Below the pieces are notes generated by a model that worked only from the letters and a program-made list of their open reading frames with translations, was not told where the DNA came from and did no database searches. From assembly GCA_021648365.1 (NCBI GenBank), contig JAKISY010000002.1, positions 1-64,000 of the forward strand: a stretch of DNA of 64,000 bases. The letters are read 5' to 3'. This document shows positions 1-10,400 of this stretch, one piece after another. The number at the start of each line of letters is the position of its first letter. The first letter of the stretch is position 1. The DNA is from Verrucomicrobiales bacterium. Its GTDB lineage: Bacteria; Verrucomicrobiota; Verrucomicrobiia; Verrucomicrobiales; DEV007. The translations under genes were made by a program, and so were the position numbers.

Positions 1-2
1 GA

Positions 3-146
3 AAAACAATGGTAGCTAATAACCCTGGAACTAAGGTTAATTTTTCACTTCCGAAAGGCAAACTTAATGCCAACTTTATTAAACCTGTAAAAAAAGCTAG
101 ACGTGTAAATTATTTACATGAACAAACCGCTGGGAAAGGCTTGTAA
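3..146 (+). CDS. C-terminal end of an unidentified protein (partial)
   Basis: An open frame enters from the left edge and ends at a TAA at 144-146, giving about 47 residues. The tail is basic (KPVKKARRVNYLHEQTAGKGL-like) and I do not recognise a family. The DNA here is clearly more AT-rich than the rest of the window, like the following gene, so both may belong to one recently acquired or weakly selected segment. An internal ATG at 9 could also make it a very short gene, but a truncated C-terminus is the simpler reading. Confidence 0.4.
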   Translation, partial: KTMVANNPGTKVNFSLPKGKLNANFIKPVKKARRVNYLHEQTAGKGL

Positions 147-289
147 TGGTAGAGAAGATTTGTTAATATAAAACATTGGTTGAAAAATCGGTATATTTTT
201 CTCAACACGTTCAAGAAAATGGGCAAGCCGATCTCAAAATATTGCGATTAGCATGAGTTGGTTGAATAAACTGCAACTTTTCGTAAATC

Positions 290-1036
290 ATGAAAATTTC
301 AAGCTCAGCAATAACAATAACAACAGTCTTAATTCTTATGTTAGCAAAAATTAGCGTGAGGTCTGAGGATAAACTGGGGTTAGAGCTTTCATATCACGAA
401 CCGGATCATCTCGAGCCGGTTAATCCATATCCGTCTAAAAAATTAGGAGAATACTACGCTCAAGTTAAATCGCTCCTAAAACTTGGTGGTTTCTCTATTG
501 CTAAAATGGAAGTTCGACCATCTTTTTCAGCTGAGTATGGAGTAAGGCTTGATAGCTTGAAACGTAAAAATAATCCTGCAACGGCTGAAATCGTATCACC
601 CGAAATTGAAACGACAGAAAAATTCTTACTCACATACTCTGTCGCAGACAAAAGCATATGGGGAGCAATGCCTTGGAACAATATTAATCTAAAAGAACAA
701 CAGGAAGTTTTTGTCACCACCACTTCTGTCGAGATACCCAAACCACTAGCTAAACAAATTTACCGAGTTTGGAAACAGATGCTTTTACGGACGCGTTATT
801 CTGTTGATGATGGAGGGGGGGAAGATGGCACGTCGTATGAATTTGGTATGAGGTATTCCGTTTATGGTGAAACAAATGCTCCTTACATCGATAAGCACAA
901 AAATCCAATGTTGTTCGTCGATCTTGGAGAGAGTCTTATAGATTATTGCAAGGCTTCCCTTACAGAAAGACCAGCCGTTGCAAAAACAATCAAGATTAAA
1001 GCGGATATCCTTCAGAAATATTTAGATAAAAAATAA
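290..1036 (+). CDS. secreted protein of unknown function
   Basis: The 248-residue product starts with a basic residue and a hydrophobic stretch (about residues 5-22), a likely Sec signal peptide, so the mature protein should be exported. I recognise no domain. The second half has a Trp-Lys-Gln-Met-Leu-Leu segment followed by a Gly/Asp-rich loop and a Tyr-Glu-Phe-Gly-Met strand (about residues 160-205), which looks like a compact beta-rich domain. The start is ATG at 290 without a strong Shine-Dalgarno sequence. Base composition is AT-rich compared with genes from 5 kb on. It lies immediately left of the transposon end and is oriented towards it, so it may be passenger DNA or simply the insertion site neighbour. 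Confidence 0.6.
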   Translation: MKISSSAITITTVLILMLAKISVRSEDKLGLELSYHEPDHLEPVNPYPSKKLGEYYAQVKSLLKLGGFSIAKMEVRPSFSAEYGVRLDSLKRKNNPATAEIVSPEIETTEKFLLTYSVADKSIWGAMPWNNINLKEQQEVFVTTTSVEIPKPLAKQIYRVWKQMLLRTRYSVDDGGGEDGTSYEFGMRYSVYGETNAPYIDKHKNPMLFVDLGESLIDYCKASLTERPAVAKTIKIKADILQKYLDKK

Positions 1037-1320
1037 TCCCGCAGGGCAATTTGTTGTTGCGCACTTATTTGACATCGTACTTTTTTCCATAATTGTTACG
1101 CGCCACTTTGACATCGGGTTTTTCTCCACCATTACCGTCGTAGGATTTTGAGCAAATTTCCACTTTATCATGGGTGAATGCTCCCGCTACTGTCGTAGTG
1201 CTACGACGTAAAAAGTCATTTTCTGTAAGCTATAAATAATTTTTATGTTATCATAAAAATTAAACCGGGCTGCATAGTCTACTAAAAAACGATGCAAATA
1301 ACTCTACGTTGTGCTCCTAT

Positions 1321-1370
1321 AAAAAACTGAGAGCGCGTCCATGTCGTGCGGACGCGCCCTCGTTTTTCTT
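1321..1370. terminator. bidirectional intrinsic terminator
   Basis: A stem of about 12 bp (1329-1340 with 1350-1361, one mismatch) rich in GC is followed by a T-run on the plus strand (1363-1367) and preceded by an A-run at 1321-1326, which is a T-run on the minus strand. It lies about 100 bp beyond the stop codon of the minus-strand ATPase gene and can stop transcription of the transposon operon before it leaves the element. Confidence 0.7.
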
Positions 1371-1473
1371 ACGACGTCATCCGTCGCTTCCGGCTTTGGT
1401 TATCCCTCGGCAGGTTGCTTCCCAGCAGAGCCTACCTCCGTTTCACCAAAAGTTTTCACCTCGCCTGTGGTGC

Positions 1474-2316
1474 TCATTTTTGTTCGGCTTTCTGGTTGCT
1501 ATAAAAAACGGCTTCTTTTGGTTCTTGTTGTTGGTTATGCCGCCAGTGGGGTTGCAGCAATACGGCGTTGACTTGCTTGGTATCGATGATTTTGGTGCTC
1601 TCTCTCCCAGCTTCGATCATCGATCCGATGCAGAGGTTTTTGACCGCTCGCAGGGCACCTTCTGAGCTGCGTGCGATGAGGTGCAGCGCGGCATCGGTGA
1701 AGGTGCTGTGCGGCAACCCAACCAAATCGAGCTGACTGTGTATGAAGGTATTGATGCCTTCGGGGGCGAGTCGTTCGACGGTGGCGGAGTAGGTGATACG
1801 ACTACGAATGTCTTCGTTGACCCTGAGCTGCAGGGTGGCATTGAAGTCGGGTTGTCCAAGCAGCACAAGGTTGTGGTTCTTGGGGAAGTCCTCCAGTAGC
1901 AGTCTGAGTTTGCGCAGGGCGTCTATCGGGATGAGTTGAGCGTCATCAATGATGGGGATGATCTGTTTGCCTTTGCCATTGAGCGAGCGGGCGCAGTTGA
2001 TAAGTCGCTGCTCGCAGCGATGATCGCTGCCGTTGGATTCGAGCCCAAATGCTTGGCACAACATGCGCAGCATATTGTGCCAAGTGTGCAGAGAACGGTT
2101 GATCACGGGGGTGATCCACTGCTTGGGGTTATGGTGGATGATGGCGTTTTTGAGCACGGTTTTCCCAGTGCCTGGTTCGCCGAGGATGACGCACAGCCCG
2201 CCTTGTTGGCTGTGCACTTTGAGGATGTCAAAGTGTCGCTGCTGGTGCTCCATCAAGGCGGTGTCTTTGGTGGTGGTGAAGGGGTTGCTGCTGAGTCCGA
2301 AGTGTGTTCTTATCAT
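1474..2316 (-). CDS. transposon AAA ATPase (ExeA/TniB-like)
   Basis: This 280-residue protein is the ATP-dependent helper of the transposase encoded just upstream (47 bp gap). The N-terminus (FGLSSNPF) is the usual opening of ExeA/TniB-like ATPases. Walker A is GEPGTGKT at about residues 45-52 and Walker B is IPIIDDAQ at about residues 120-127; a sensor-like GQPD follows. In Tn552/Tn7-type elements such ATPases select target DNA and activate the DDE transposase, and that role is inferred here. The frame is intact. A truncated near-identical copy of its central part lies at 4.7-5.0 kb, so the element or a relative has been active here more than once. Confidence 0.85.
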   Translation of the reverse strand: MIRTHFGLSSNPFTTTKDTALMEHQQRHFDILKVHSQQGGLCVILGEPGTGKTVLKNAIIHHNPKQWITPVINRSLHTWHNMLRMLCQAFGLESNGSDHRCEQRLINCARSLNGKGKQIIPIIDDAQLIPIDALRKLRLLLEDFPKNHNLVLLGQPDFNATLQLRVNEDIRSRITYSATVERLAPEGINTFIHSQLDLVGLPHSTFTDAALHLIARSSEGALRAVKNLCIGSMIEAGRESTKIIDTKQVNAVLLQPHWRHNQQQEPKEAVFYSNQKAEQK

Positions 2317-2363
2317 GATATATGTTGTTGTTGGTTTTTATGGTGTTGATGTTTTTCCTGTGA

Positions 2364-3614
2364 TTAAGCTTGTTCGCCATGAAAGGCTGCTAGCCCTTTG
2401 GGTGGTCGGTCATTGGCGATGTAGTCCACTTGTGTGGCGGCTCCGAGTCGCTCGCCGTCTTGGTAAACGATGGGAGCGGTGGCGGTGTGCTGATTGCGAT
2501 TGTAGCGCAGCTCGATGCTTCTATTGCGTAGGTCGCGCGGGGCTTCGTAGCGGATGCGCTTGAAGCTGAAGGTGTTGTCAACGCGCACTTTGCGGGTGGC
2601 TTCCATGTAGAAGAGTTCTTCGTTGTATTGGCTGGGTTCGTGGTGCTGAATTCTGTCCAAATCGAGCCCGAAACGATCGATGGGTTTCATGCCCAGAGTT
2701 TCATGCACGCTGAGGTGGTAATCGTTCTCTACCCAATCGATGAAGCTGGCATTGAGTTCGCGCAAGCTGGTGATGGCACTGAGATTGCGCAGTAAAAACT
2801 GCGCGCGCACGGTTTTGAAAAAGCGCTCTATTTTGCCTTTAGCGGCTCCGTCTCTGACGGGTGTGTGGGAGAGGTAGGTGCCGATACGATTGAAGATCAG
2901 CGAAAACTCTTTGGCGCAGTAGTTGGAGCCATTGTCCACATACATTTGGCGAGGCTTGCCCCTTTTGAAAAGCGCGGTCTGCAAGCAATCGAGCAGGTTG
3001 ATGGTATTGTCGGCACGGTAAAATTCTCCATGAGTGATGACGCGTGAGGCATCGTCGATGAAACAAATGAGAAAGGTCTTGATCGCTTTGCCCTCAATTT
3101 TGATATAGGGACCGTGCATGGTATCGCATTGCCACATGTCGTTGGCGTAGGGTTTGGCAAAAGCGAGCCGGGCTTTGCTCAGACCTTCTTCATTGGGTTT
3201 GAGTAGCTCGTATTTTTTGACGTAGCGACGGAAGGTGGTGGGGGCGACTTGATCGCGTCGCAGATGCCCTTGCTCGATACAGGTTCGATAAACTTGGGCG
3301 ATGTTGTATTTTTTTCCATGGAAGTAGGGCAGCACTTTTTCAATGGCCTCCAGCAGTTCTTCGGGCACCACTTTACGCATGGTGCCTTTGTCGGCGCGCG
3401 CTTTGGTTTCGGTGATGCCGTATTTCCTGTAGCGCACGCTCCAGCTTTCAATGGTACGCCAGGTGAACTTGCGGGGTAGCCCTTCCTCATCAATGAAGAC
3501 GTTTTGGCTGACGCTTTGATAGCGTTCTCTGAGGGTGGCTCCTTCGGCGTATTCTAGTGCGCCGAGGACTTTCATTTTCATATATGTGGATACTCTTTTC
3601 ATGTCGACGAGCAA
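2364..3614 (-). CDS. DDE (rve-fold) transposase
   Basis: The 416-residue product has an N-terminal DNA-binding region with helix-turn-helix-like segments (about residues 20-130) and a retroviral-integrase-type catalytic core. The three acidic residues are visible: D in WQCDTMHG, D in YVDNGSNY and E in KGKIERFF, spaced as in Mu/IS481/Tn552-like enzymes. A C-terminal Mu-like beta-barrel region follows (about residues 310-400). It should cut and join the element ends. The first in-frame ATG is four codons before a second Met (MKRVS), and either may be used. The gene leads the two-gene operon with the ATPase and is intact. Confidence 0.85.
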   Translation of the reverse strand: MLVDMKRVSTYMKMKVLGALEYAEGATLRERYQSVSQNVFIDEEGLPRKFTWRTIESWSVRYRKYGITETKARADKGTMRKVVPEELLEAIEKVLPYFHGKKYNIAQVYRTCIEQGHLRRDQVAPTTFRRYVKKYELLKPNEEGLSKARLAFAKPYANDMWQCDTMHGPYIKIEGKAIKTFLICFIDDASRVITHGEFYRADNTINLLDCLQTALFKRGKPRQMYVDNGSNYCAKEFSLIFNRIGTYLSHTPVRDGAAKGKIERFFKTVRAQFLLRNLSAITSLRELNASFIDWVENDYHLSVHETLGMKPIDRFGLDLDRIQHHEPSQYNEELFYMEATRKVRVDNTFSFKRIRYEAPRDLRNRSIELRYNRNQHTATAPIVYQDGERLGAATQVDYIANDRPPKGLAAFHGEQA

Positions 3615-3773
3615 CTAGCCCGCCTACCTTCACTTCTCCATAACCGTATTCTGTTGCTGCGATTTTGTGAATGGGTAGGAAAAAGGGCTACGATGAAAAT
3701 GTGGTGAAAACTTTGCCAGACCTTGGTGCTTAGGGGGCAATTCAGAGCACCGAAATAGGTGGTTTTTTGTTTA

Positions 3774-4357
3774 TCAAGGCAATAGCAGGGCCTGGAAGGT
3801 GCTTTGGAAGGATTCTAGTGGGCAGTGGGCGTAGGGGAATGCATCCTCCAGATGCTGGAGGGTGAAAGCATGATTACTGATGTCACTCTGCCCTGGCGGG
3901 GGATGTTCGCGGCAGAGGTGAGTGCGGATATGGGAGATGCTACGTTGCCACTTTTTCATCCAGCGGTAAGCGGTGCTAATGGTGAATGGAAATCCCGCTA
4001 TTTTTTGTGCGCTAGCGACGCTATAGCCCCTTGCCACACAGCGAACTAGATTGAAAAGCTCTCTAGGTCGCAGGCTACAGAAGGGGAATATATCATCCCA
4101 ATAAACGACAAAGGTGCGACCGCAGCCTTGGTTTGAATAGCGATTGGAGCAAAAAAACGCAAAGCACGGGTGACCTCCCCGTGGACGTTGACGGCTTGAT
4201 CGCAGTCGGGCTTGCTGCGGCTTGGCTGGCCGTAGAGGTAGCCGTGTGATTTGACTGAGCCCAGGCAATGGCAGTGCGGACAACCTTTGACCCGAATGTT
4301 CATACGCAGGTTGAGCAGGTCTAGATGCTGGGGAGCTAGGCGGCGGGCGAATTTCAT
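3774..4357 (-). pseudogene. zinc-ribbon/HTH transposon-associated protein, frameshifted
   Basis: Two minus-strand frames together make one protein. The first (ATG at 4357) contains CPHCHCLGSVKSHGYLYG, half of a zinc ribbon; the second continues with CSNRYSNQGCGRTF, the other half, then a helix-turn-helix-like stretch ending in AYRWMKKWQ. The frames meet at a run of seven T on the coding strand (about 4151-4157). A -1 slip there restores one continuous protein of roughly 195 residues. The arrangement resembles the zinc-ribbon plus HTH protein of IS1-like elements. The break may be a mutation in a homopolymer, a sequencing error, or a programmed -1 frameshift. Confidence 0.55.
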
Positions 4358-4685
4358 GGAGAGTTTACCAAAGCTTGCAAATGAAGCTCTGCAACTGTGT
4401 ATTAGACTGTGTTGTGCGAGCTTATACGTCTCAATAAGACGGCTGCATCAGTGTTCCACGCGCCCGGACGAGCATCAAAAGTAGTGTTCAAATCCCAGTC
4501 TCAATAAAAAATGACTCCGTGGAACAAAAATACCGAAAAGGTGACGAAAAAAAACGAAAAACGCTACGCAATTTCAAACAACGTGGGGCTCTGCCCCAAA
4601 CCCCGGGATTTTCAAGGCATAGCCAAAAGCTCTAGATTGAGTTTGAAAGAACATCATCGAATTAACGCTGTGTGATCGATAAGTC
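4358..4685. other. non-coding transposon debris
   Basis: No convincing gene is seen. The stretch contains a short GC-rich hairpin (GGGGCTCTGCCCC, about 4585-4600) followed by CAAACCCCGG, a type of sequence often found beside insertion sequences, and scattered A-runs. It separates the frameshifted zinc-ribbon gene from the truncated ATPase copy and is best read as remnants of earlier insertions. Confidence 0.4.
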
Positions 4686-4744
4686 CTACGATGATAATTC
4701 GGTCATCAGCACCCGGATCCTACGACCAGAGAGTGGAAATTCAC

Positions 4745-5030
4745 AGCTACGGATATCCTCGTTGACCCTGAGCTGCAGGGTGGTGTTGAAGTCGGGTTGT
4801 CCAAGTAGCACGAGGTTGTGATTCTTGGGGAAGTCTTCCAGCAACAGTCGCAGTTTGCGCAGTGCGTCGATGGGGATGAGCTGGGCGTCATCAATGATGG
4901 GGATGATCTGCTTGCCTTTGCCGTTGAGTGCACGGGCGCAGTTGATAAATCGCTGCTCGCAGCGATGATCGCTGCCGTTGGATTCGAGCCCAAATGCTTG
5001 GCACAACATGCGCAGCATATTGTGCCAATT
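4745..5030 (-). pseudogene. truncated copy of the transposon AAA ATPase
   Basis: This segment is nearly identical in sequence to 1801-2080 inside the intact ATPase gene, keeping the Walker B motif (IPIIDDAQ) but lacking the Walker A end and the C-terminus. Similarity stops abruptly at both sides (after the GTGCCAA at about 5029 and around the NEDIRS codons at about 4745). It is a fragment left by deletion or recombination and cannot make a working ATPase. It abuts the 3' end of pbpC. Confidence 0.85.
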
Positions 5031-5073
5031 TCTCCTTGCATGGAATTAATAAGGCTTCGTTTGTGCTTGCTCT

Positions 5074-7488
5074 TCACAAGCTCTCGACTCGGATGGTGAC
5101 GGAAGTGCGGCTGCCGTGTTTGGCATCGATGGCGGTGAGTTGATGGGTGCCGAGCTCTAGTGTGACCGAGGCGTCCGCATCGGTGGGGTGTTGGATTTGT
5201 AGGGTAGGGCAGCTCCAGCGAATGGAGGAATAGGGGGAATTGGTCTTGAGCATGAACAGTGATCCTTGATTGGGTAGGTCTTGGTCGAGATAGACGACGG
5301 TGTGTGGCAGTGGGCTTAGGATCAGAAAATCGGATGATGAGTTTGGCTGTAGAGTTTGGTTAAGGGGGGTGATGGCAGCGCGTTGGTGGAGTTGGTGAGG
5401 GCTGTTGGTGAACCAAGTATGGTAGCGGGCGGGTAATAAAGTGCGACCTTTAGCATCGTAGTCGGAAGGTAGGGCGATTGGAGGAAGGTTGTTTTGGCGG
5501 AAAATTTCTAGGCGGCTATGATGGGGTGCTGCTGCGGGGGAGGGTGAATCTGACTCGGCTAGGCGTTTGCCATTGAGGGGATCGATGCGGACAGCGACGA
5601 TGTTTTGCGGGCGAGCATACCAACTCGGCGGGTCATCGGATTTGGAATAGAGCTGGGTGAAGATGTCGTGGAAAATCGGGCCGGCACCGACGGCACCCGA
5701 TAGTTTGGGCATGGCTTGGTTGTCAAAGCACCCTACCCAAACTCCAACGGTGGATTTGGGAGTATAGCCGATCGTCCAGTTATCACGGAAATCGGTGCTG
5801 GTGCCAGTTTTACAGGCTACTTTGAAGGGTAGGTTGAGGGGGGAGTTCAATCCAAAAGCAGGTGCGCGTGCGGTGGGATCACTGAGCATGTCAGCGATCA
5901 GGTAACAGGCGTCGGCAGAAAAGAGCTGGGTGCTAGGGATGGGGACATCGGTATGGGAATCGGCAGTGGCATCGGGAGAGGTGAGGCGATAGGGGGCGTA
6001 GCGTCCTAGTCTAGCAAGGCAGGCGTAGGCGTTGGTCAGTTCGAGTAGCCGCACTTCGGCGGTACCGATGGTGAGTCCGAGGCCGTAATGACTGGGGGCT
6101 TGCTTCAAGGTGCTGATGCCTAATTGAGTGAGTTTGGACTGAAGCACTTCGGGGCCACCTAGCTGATTGAGTAGGCGGATGGCAGGGACATTCAAAGATG
6201 TGGCCAGAGCTTCGCGGTAAGTGACGGGTCCGCGAAAGGTGCGGTCGTAGTTGACGGGGCGGTAGCTGCCGCTGGAGGTCATGAATTCGAGTGGTAGGTC
6301 ATCGAGCAGGGTGGCAGCTGAATTACTGCGTTCTAAGGCGATTAGGTAGGTGAAGGGTTTTAGAGCGGAGCCAGGTGAACGGGCGATCCAGGCCCCGTTG
6401 ATTTGTCCGCTGTTGGAGTTGAAATAATCCCGCGATCCAACCAAGCTGAGCACTTCGCCACTGCGATTGTCAATCACCACTGCGGCAGCTTGCAATGCGG
6501 AAGCATGGGGGCGATCTTGCTCGAGTTGTTGGAGGTGATTGTTGATGGTTTGCTCGATCAGTTGTTGGGTTTCTAGATCGATGGAGGTTCTAATGGGCGA
6601 GGATGGAGCTTGGCTGTTTGGGAGCTTGGACTCGGTTTGAGATAAGATAAGATCGACCAGGTGCGGGGCTTGAAAAGTGAGACCGCCAGAGTGGTGTAAT
6701 TGTATTTTCTGTTGCAAGGCATGTTGATATTGTTCGTGGGTAATTTTGTGGCTTAGCAGCATGCGCTGCAACACCCAGGCTTGACGTTTTTTTGCCTTGT
6801 CCATGGATTGCCGAGGATTGAAATAGCTGGGTCGGTTGGGTAATCCGGCTAACAGGCTACATTCGGCGAGCGAGAGGTCGGCTAGCGGTTTGTTGAAGTA
6901 GCCTCTGGCGGCGGCGCGACAACCAGTGAGTAGGTTGCCATAGGGCAGGCGGTTGAGGTAGGCGCTTAGAATTTTATTTTTGTCCCATTGCTTTTCAAGA
7001 TGGCGAGCGGTGAGGGCTTCAGTGATTTTGTTGCCGAGGGAACGGGTTTTTGCGGGGGAAGTGAGTTTGATGAGTTGCTGGCTGATGGTGGACGCGCCCG
7101 ATACCATGCGGCGGGCGCGCAGGGAGTTAGTGGCAGCTCTGGCGATGGCGAGTGAATCCGTGCCTCGGTGTTGGTAAAAACGAGAGTCTTCGACTGCGAT
7201 GGTAGCTTCGATGAGGTGTTGGGGAATTTCATCGAGAGTGGCGGGAGTGTCGATCGCTAGATCGGCGTTGAGCAGACGACGCAGGGAGTGTCCTGTGCGG
7301 TCAGTGAAGAGCTTGCCTGCTTGCGGATCGGAGAGCAGTGCTTCTGGCAGTTCAAAAAATAAGGGCGCGATAGAGAGGCACAGCCAAGTGGCGATGGAAA
7401 AGACGCCGAGTAGGCTCAGCGCGATCTTAGCTTTTAAACTAAGACCCGCACGGAAGAGGTGGCGAGTGATGAGGTGGATGCGTTTCAT
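5074..7488 (-). CDS. pbpC: penicillin-binding protein 1C
   Basis: This 804-residue bifunctional peptidoglycan synthase should polymerise and crosslink murein at the outer face of the inner membrane. A membrane anchor lies at about residues 22-44. The GT51 domain follows, with catalytic Glu100 in EDSRFYQHRG. The transpeptidase domain shows SPGSALKPF (Ser374, Lys377), SLN and CKTGTS. The C-terminal region fits the PBP1c-specific beta domain. Its ATG overlaps the stop of the upstream alpha-2-macroglobulin gene by 4 bp (ATGA), so the two are translationally coupled. This pairing is well known in other bacteria (E. coli yfhM-pbpC), where both act in envelope defence and repair. Confidence 0.95.
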   Translation of the reverse strand: MKRIHLITRHLFRAGLSLKAKIALSLLGVFSIATWLCLSIAPLFFELPEALLSDPQAGKLFTDRTGHSLRRLLNADLAIDTPATLDEIPQHLIEATIAVEDSRFYQHRGTDSLAIARAATNSLRARRMVSGASTISQQLIKLTSPAKTRSLGNKITEALTARHLEKQWDKNKILSAYLNRLPYGNLLTGCRAAARGYFNKPLADLSLAECSLLAGLPNRPSYFNPRQSMDKAKKRQAWVLQRMLLSHKITHEQYQHALQQKIQLHHSGGLTFQAPHLVDLILSQTESKLPNSQAPSSPIRTSIDLETQQLIEQTINNHLQQLEQDRPHASALQAAAVVIDNRSGEVLSLVGSRDYFNSNSGQINGAWIARSPGSALKPFTYLIALERSNSAATLLDDLPLEFMTSSGSYRPVNYDRTFRGPVTYREALATSLNVPAIRLLNQLGGPEVLQSKLTQLGISTLKQAPSHYGLGLTIGTAEVRLLELTNAYACLARLGRYAPYRLTSPDATADSHTDVPIPSTQLFSADACYLIADMLSDPTARAPAFGLNSPLNLPFKVACKTGTSTDFRDNWTIGYTPKSTVGVWVGCFDNQAMPKLSGAVGAGPIFHDIFTQLYSKSDDPPSWYARPQNIVAVRIDPLNGKRLAESDSPSPAAAPHHSRLEIFRQNNLPPIALPSDYDAKGRTLLPARYHTWFTNSPHQLHQRAAITPLNQTLQPNSSSDFLILSPLPHTVVYLDQDLPNQGSLFMLKTNSPYSSIRWSCPTLQIQHPTDADASVTLELGTHQLTAIDAKHGSRTSVTIRVESL

Positions 7489-10400
7489 CGAGTAGCGATG
7501 GTTGAAGGGGTTGGAGCTGGAGATGCGGGGTGAACCGCTTGGGCGGTGAGGATCTGGGTGCTGGAGAGTCCGTAGCGTTGCGGTTCATACATGGCTTCGA
7601 TCTTCGCAGGTGGTGCGGTGGCGGAACCTGGTGAGATGACTCGTGCTAGGTATTGGATGACGTAATCGCCGCCCTTGTAGAGGTAGTCTTGAAAAAAGAG
7701 CACGCGATCTTTTTTGATTTCGGTGTGGTTAGGCCAGAGACGTTTCCATTTGCCGTGTTGCGCTGATTGAGTGCTTTGCGATTTGAACTCGGGGTTGATC
7801 GCTTCAAAGATGGACGGCAGACGATCTTCGATGGCGAGATAGTGCTGTTTGTCGTCGATATTGGCATGCAGGCTGACGAGGATGAGGTCACCTACTTTGA
7901 GGTTTTGTGCGGGGCTGAGGGTGCCGTCGTTTTCGATGCGTTGGTAGTTGCGACGTAGAGAAAAACCTCGGTCACGGGCTTTGAAGGGCAGTAGCTTGGG
8001 TTGGCTAGTGACTTCAACTTGGGCGTAGATGCGAGATGGTGCTGCTTGGGTGACTTTGAGTTGTGGGTGCTTGTTATGGCTGTTGAAAGGGAAGGCGATT
8101 TGTTTTGAGCTGGGTTTTGAATCGAGGGAGATGGCTTGATTTTGTTGATCAAAATGGGCTTGGAAGTTCAGTCCATTTTTCGGTGGCGGGGTGGACAGGC
8201 TGTATTGGGCGATGGCGAGCATCGGCCAAGCATTGTTGTAGGTGCTGCCCCAGACATGCGGCCCGTTTTTGAGTTGTAAAAGTTGTTCTGCCAACTGGTC
8301 TGCTTGTGCTCCACCTGCTTGCAGTTTGGACCATGCCAGTAATTGTGTGGCAAGGGTGTAGGGTTTGCCATACCAAGAGACTTGGCTTTGCGGGGTGGGT
8401 TCTTTGCTGGTATCAGGCTTTAGCAGGATCGCGGCGCGGCTTTGATTGATTTGAGAAAAGTCGCTTTCTAACATGGCGAGAGCGAGCAGCGCGCGCGCTT
8501 CGTTGGGAAGCTGGTGGCGTTTTTGATATAACAAATCGTGGTAGCTGTTTTCTGGATGTCCGGCTAGGGCGAGGGTGTAAGTGACGAGGCAACGTTGCGA
8601 GAGGGAGTAGGCGTCTTTGATTTTTCCAGAATTTCTTAGGTTTTTGGACAGGTATTCCCATAAGTTTTGCAGGCTTTGTTTGGGAAGTTCGGTGCCGCTC
8701 TTTTCTGCGAGGGCTAAGATCATGCCGCCGTAAGCGCTACCCCAGAGGATCGAGTCGGATGAGCCGGGCCAATAAGCGAGTCCACCATCACGAGTTTGCA
8801 TGGATAGCAGACGTTTGCTGCCATGATCAATAGCAGCAGCGATTTCTTCTGGGCTGCGATTGAGGGAGGGGAGAGCGGATTGGAAGGATTGGGTGGATAA
8901 CCAAGGTAGGGTGCTGGAGGAAGTTTGCTCAACACAGCCGTAGGGGTATTTTAAGAGATAGTCCACGGCGTCGAGGGCTTCGATCATTCTTGAGTTGGAG
9001 AAGGTGACTTGGATGGAGCCTTGTCCGTTTAAGAGTTCAGGATCTACGTCTGCGAGCAAGTTGATGGCGGGTTTGTCATTGCCTGCTGGGTGAAGCGTCT
9101 GGCGATGGGAATGGCGCAGCAGGGGGATGGGGTAGTGGACTGGCAGCGTGGATTGGGTTTGGTCGGATAATTTATCATCATTCAAGGCACGCGCGCGCCA
9201 GATCCATCGGGCGTCGCCGATGGAGGTGAAGTGGATGGGGAATTTGAGGGAGCGGGTTTGACCTGCGGCGAGGTGTAGTTTGAGGGTTTTGCTGGCAGGT
9301 GCTTGTGCCTCGGGAGTGAGGGGGCTAGAGGTGGGGATGGTGGTGGCTGGAGTTTTTCTGAACTGAGCGTGGGAATCGAGGGTGAGACTGACTTCTAGAT
9401 CGAGCGCTTTGTCGCTGTTGTTGTGGAGTACGGCGGTGAGGTCGATCTGATCACCGACGTTGCCAAAGTTAGGTAGGGAAGGTTCGATGATGAGGGGTTT
9501 TTGGATGACCATTTTATTCGTAGCTGAAGCAAAACGATTGCCGTGATGAGCGATGGCGATGATGCGGTATTCGCTGAGATTGTCTGGGGCGATGAAGGAG
9601 GCGCGCACCATGCCTTGAGCGTCAGTGATCAGAGATCCGCCCCAGTAGGCGAGGGCTTTGAAGTTTTTGCGGATGCGGGTGAGCCCCTGATTCCCACCCT
9701 CGCCGCCGCCGCCGATGACGTAGCCTTTGTTGCCAAAATCATGGTCGTCAGGGTTTTCTGGCAACAGTGCGGAGATGGATTGACCGGTGAATACGCTGAG
9801 TGGGAAGGGGGCGTGGAAGAGACTGAGGGGATCAGGCGTGTTGTAACCTGTCAGGCTGAGTACACCTTCATCGACGGCATAGAGGGTGACTTCGGTGTTG
9901 GCAAGAGGCTTGTTTTGATGGTCGCTGATCAGGGCGCTGAGTTTGATTTTGTCGCCAGGGCGCACGGTGGACTCGGGGCTAGTGAGGGTGATGGAGAGTT
10001 CGGATGTGGGATCAGCTACGCTGAGCTGTGCGTAACCGAGGCGGTAGTCTGTTTTGCGGTGTTGGTGGGTGCTGTCCTCTAGCCCTCTGATGATGAGCAC
10101 GGAGACGAAGATATTGGGAGCATCTTGTTGGGTGATGGGGATGTCGATGATGCTTTGTTGCTGGGTGATCTCGCGAGTGAAGACGCGGCGTATGCCTTTG
10201 CGCTCTACGCTGATCAGGGCGTGTCCAGTGATGGGGCTTTTGACCAGTAGCTTGGCGGTTTCTCCTGCTTGATAGGTGCCTTTGTCGCTGATGACGTCGA
10301 TGCGGGCGCCGTCGTGGCGGGACCAGTTGGGGCTTTGTTTTTCTCCATAAACGCTGAGTTCTTGTTTGCTGACAACAGGGCGTCCTTGGGTATCTGTTGA

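Larger units (their letters stand above)
1068..3699. mobile_element. two-gene DDE transposase / AAA ATPase element
   Basis: The element carries a rve-type transposase and a TniB/ExeA-like ATPase, both on the minus strand. Its probable ends share a 21-22 bp motif: two direct copies on the left (1068-1088 and 1107-1127, core TTTGACATCG followed by a T-run and CC, 39 bp apart) and one inverted copy on the right (3678-3699). Paired binding sites near one end and an inverted site at the other are what a transposase of the Mu/Tn7/Tn552 group would need. I could not find a clear target-site duplication, so outer boundaries are approximate and could extend 20-40 bp further each way. Confidence 0.6.

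Noticed and set aside
1936..2563. Plus-strand frames across the transposon genes
   Set aside because: They are antisense shadows of the transposase and ATPase with no start signal and no conserved motif.
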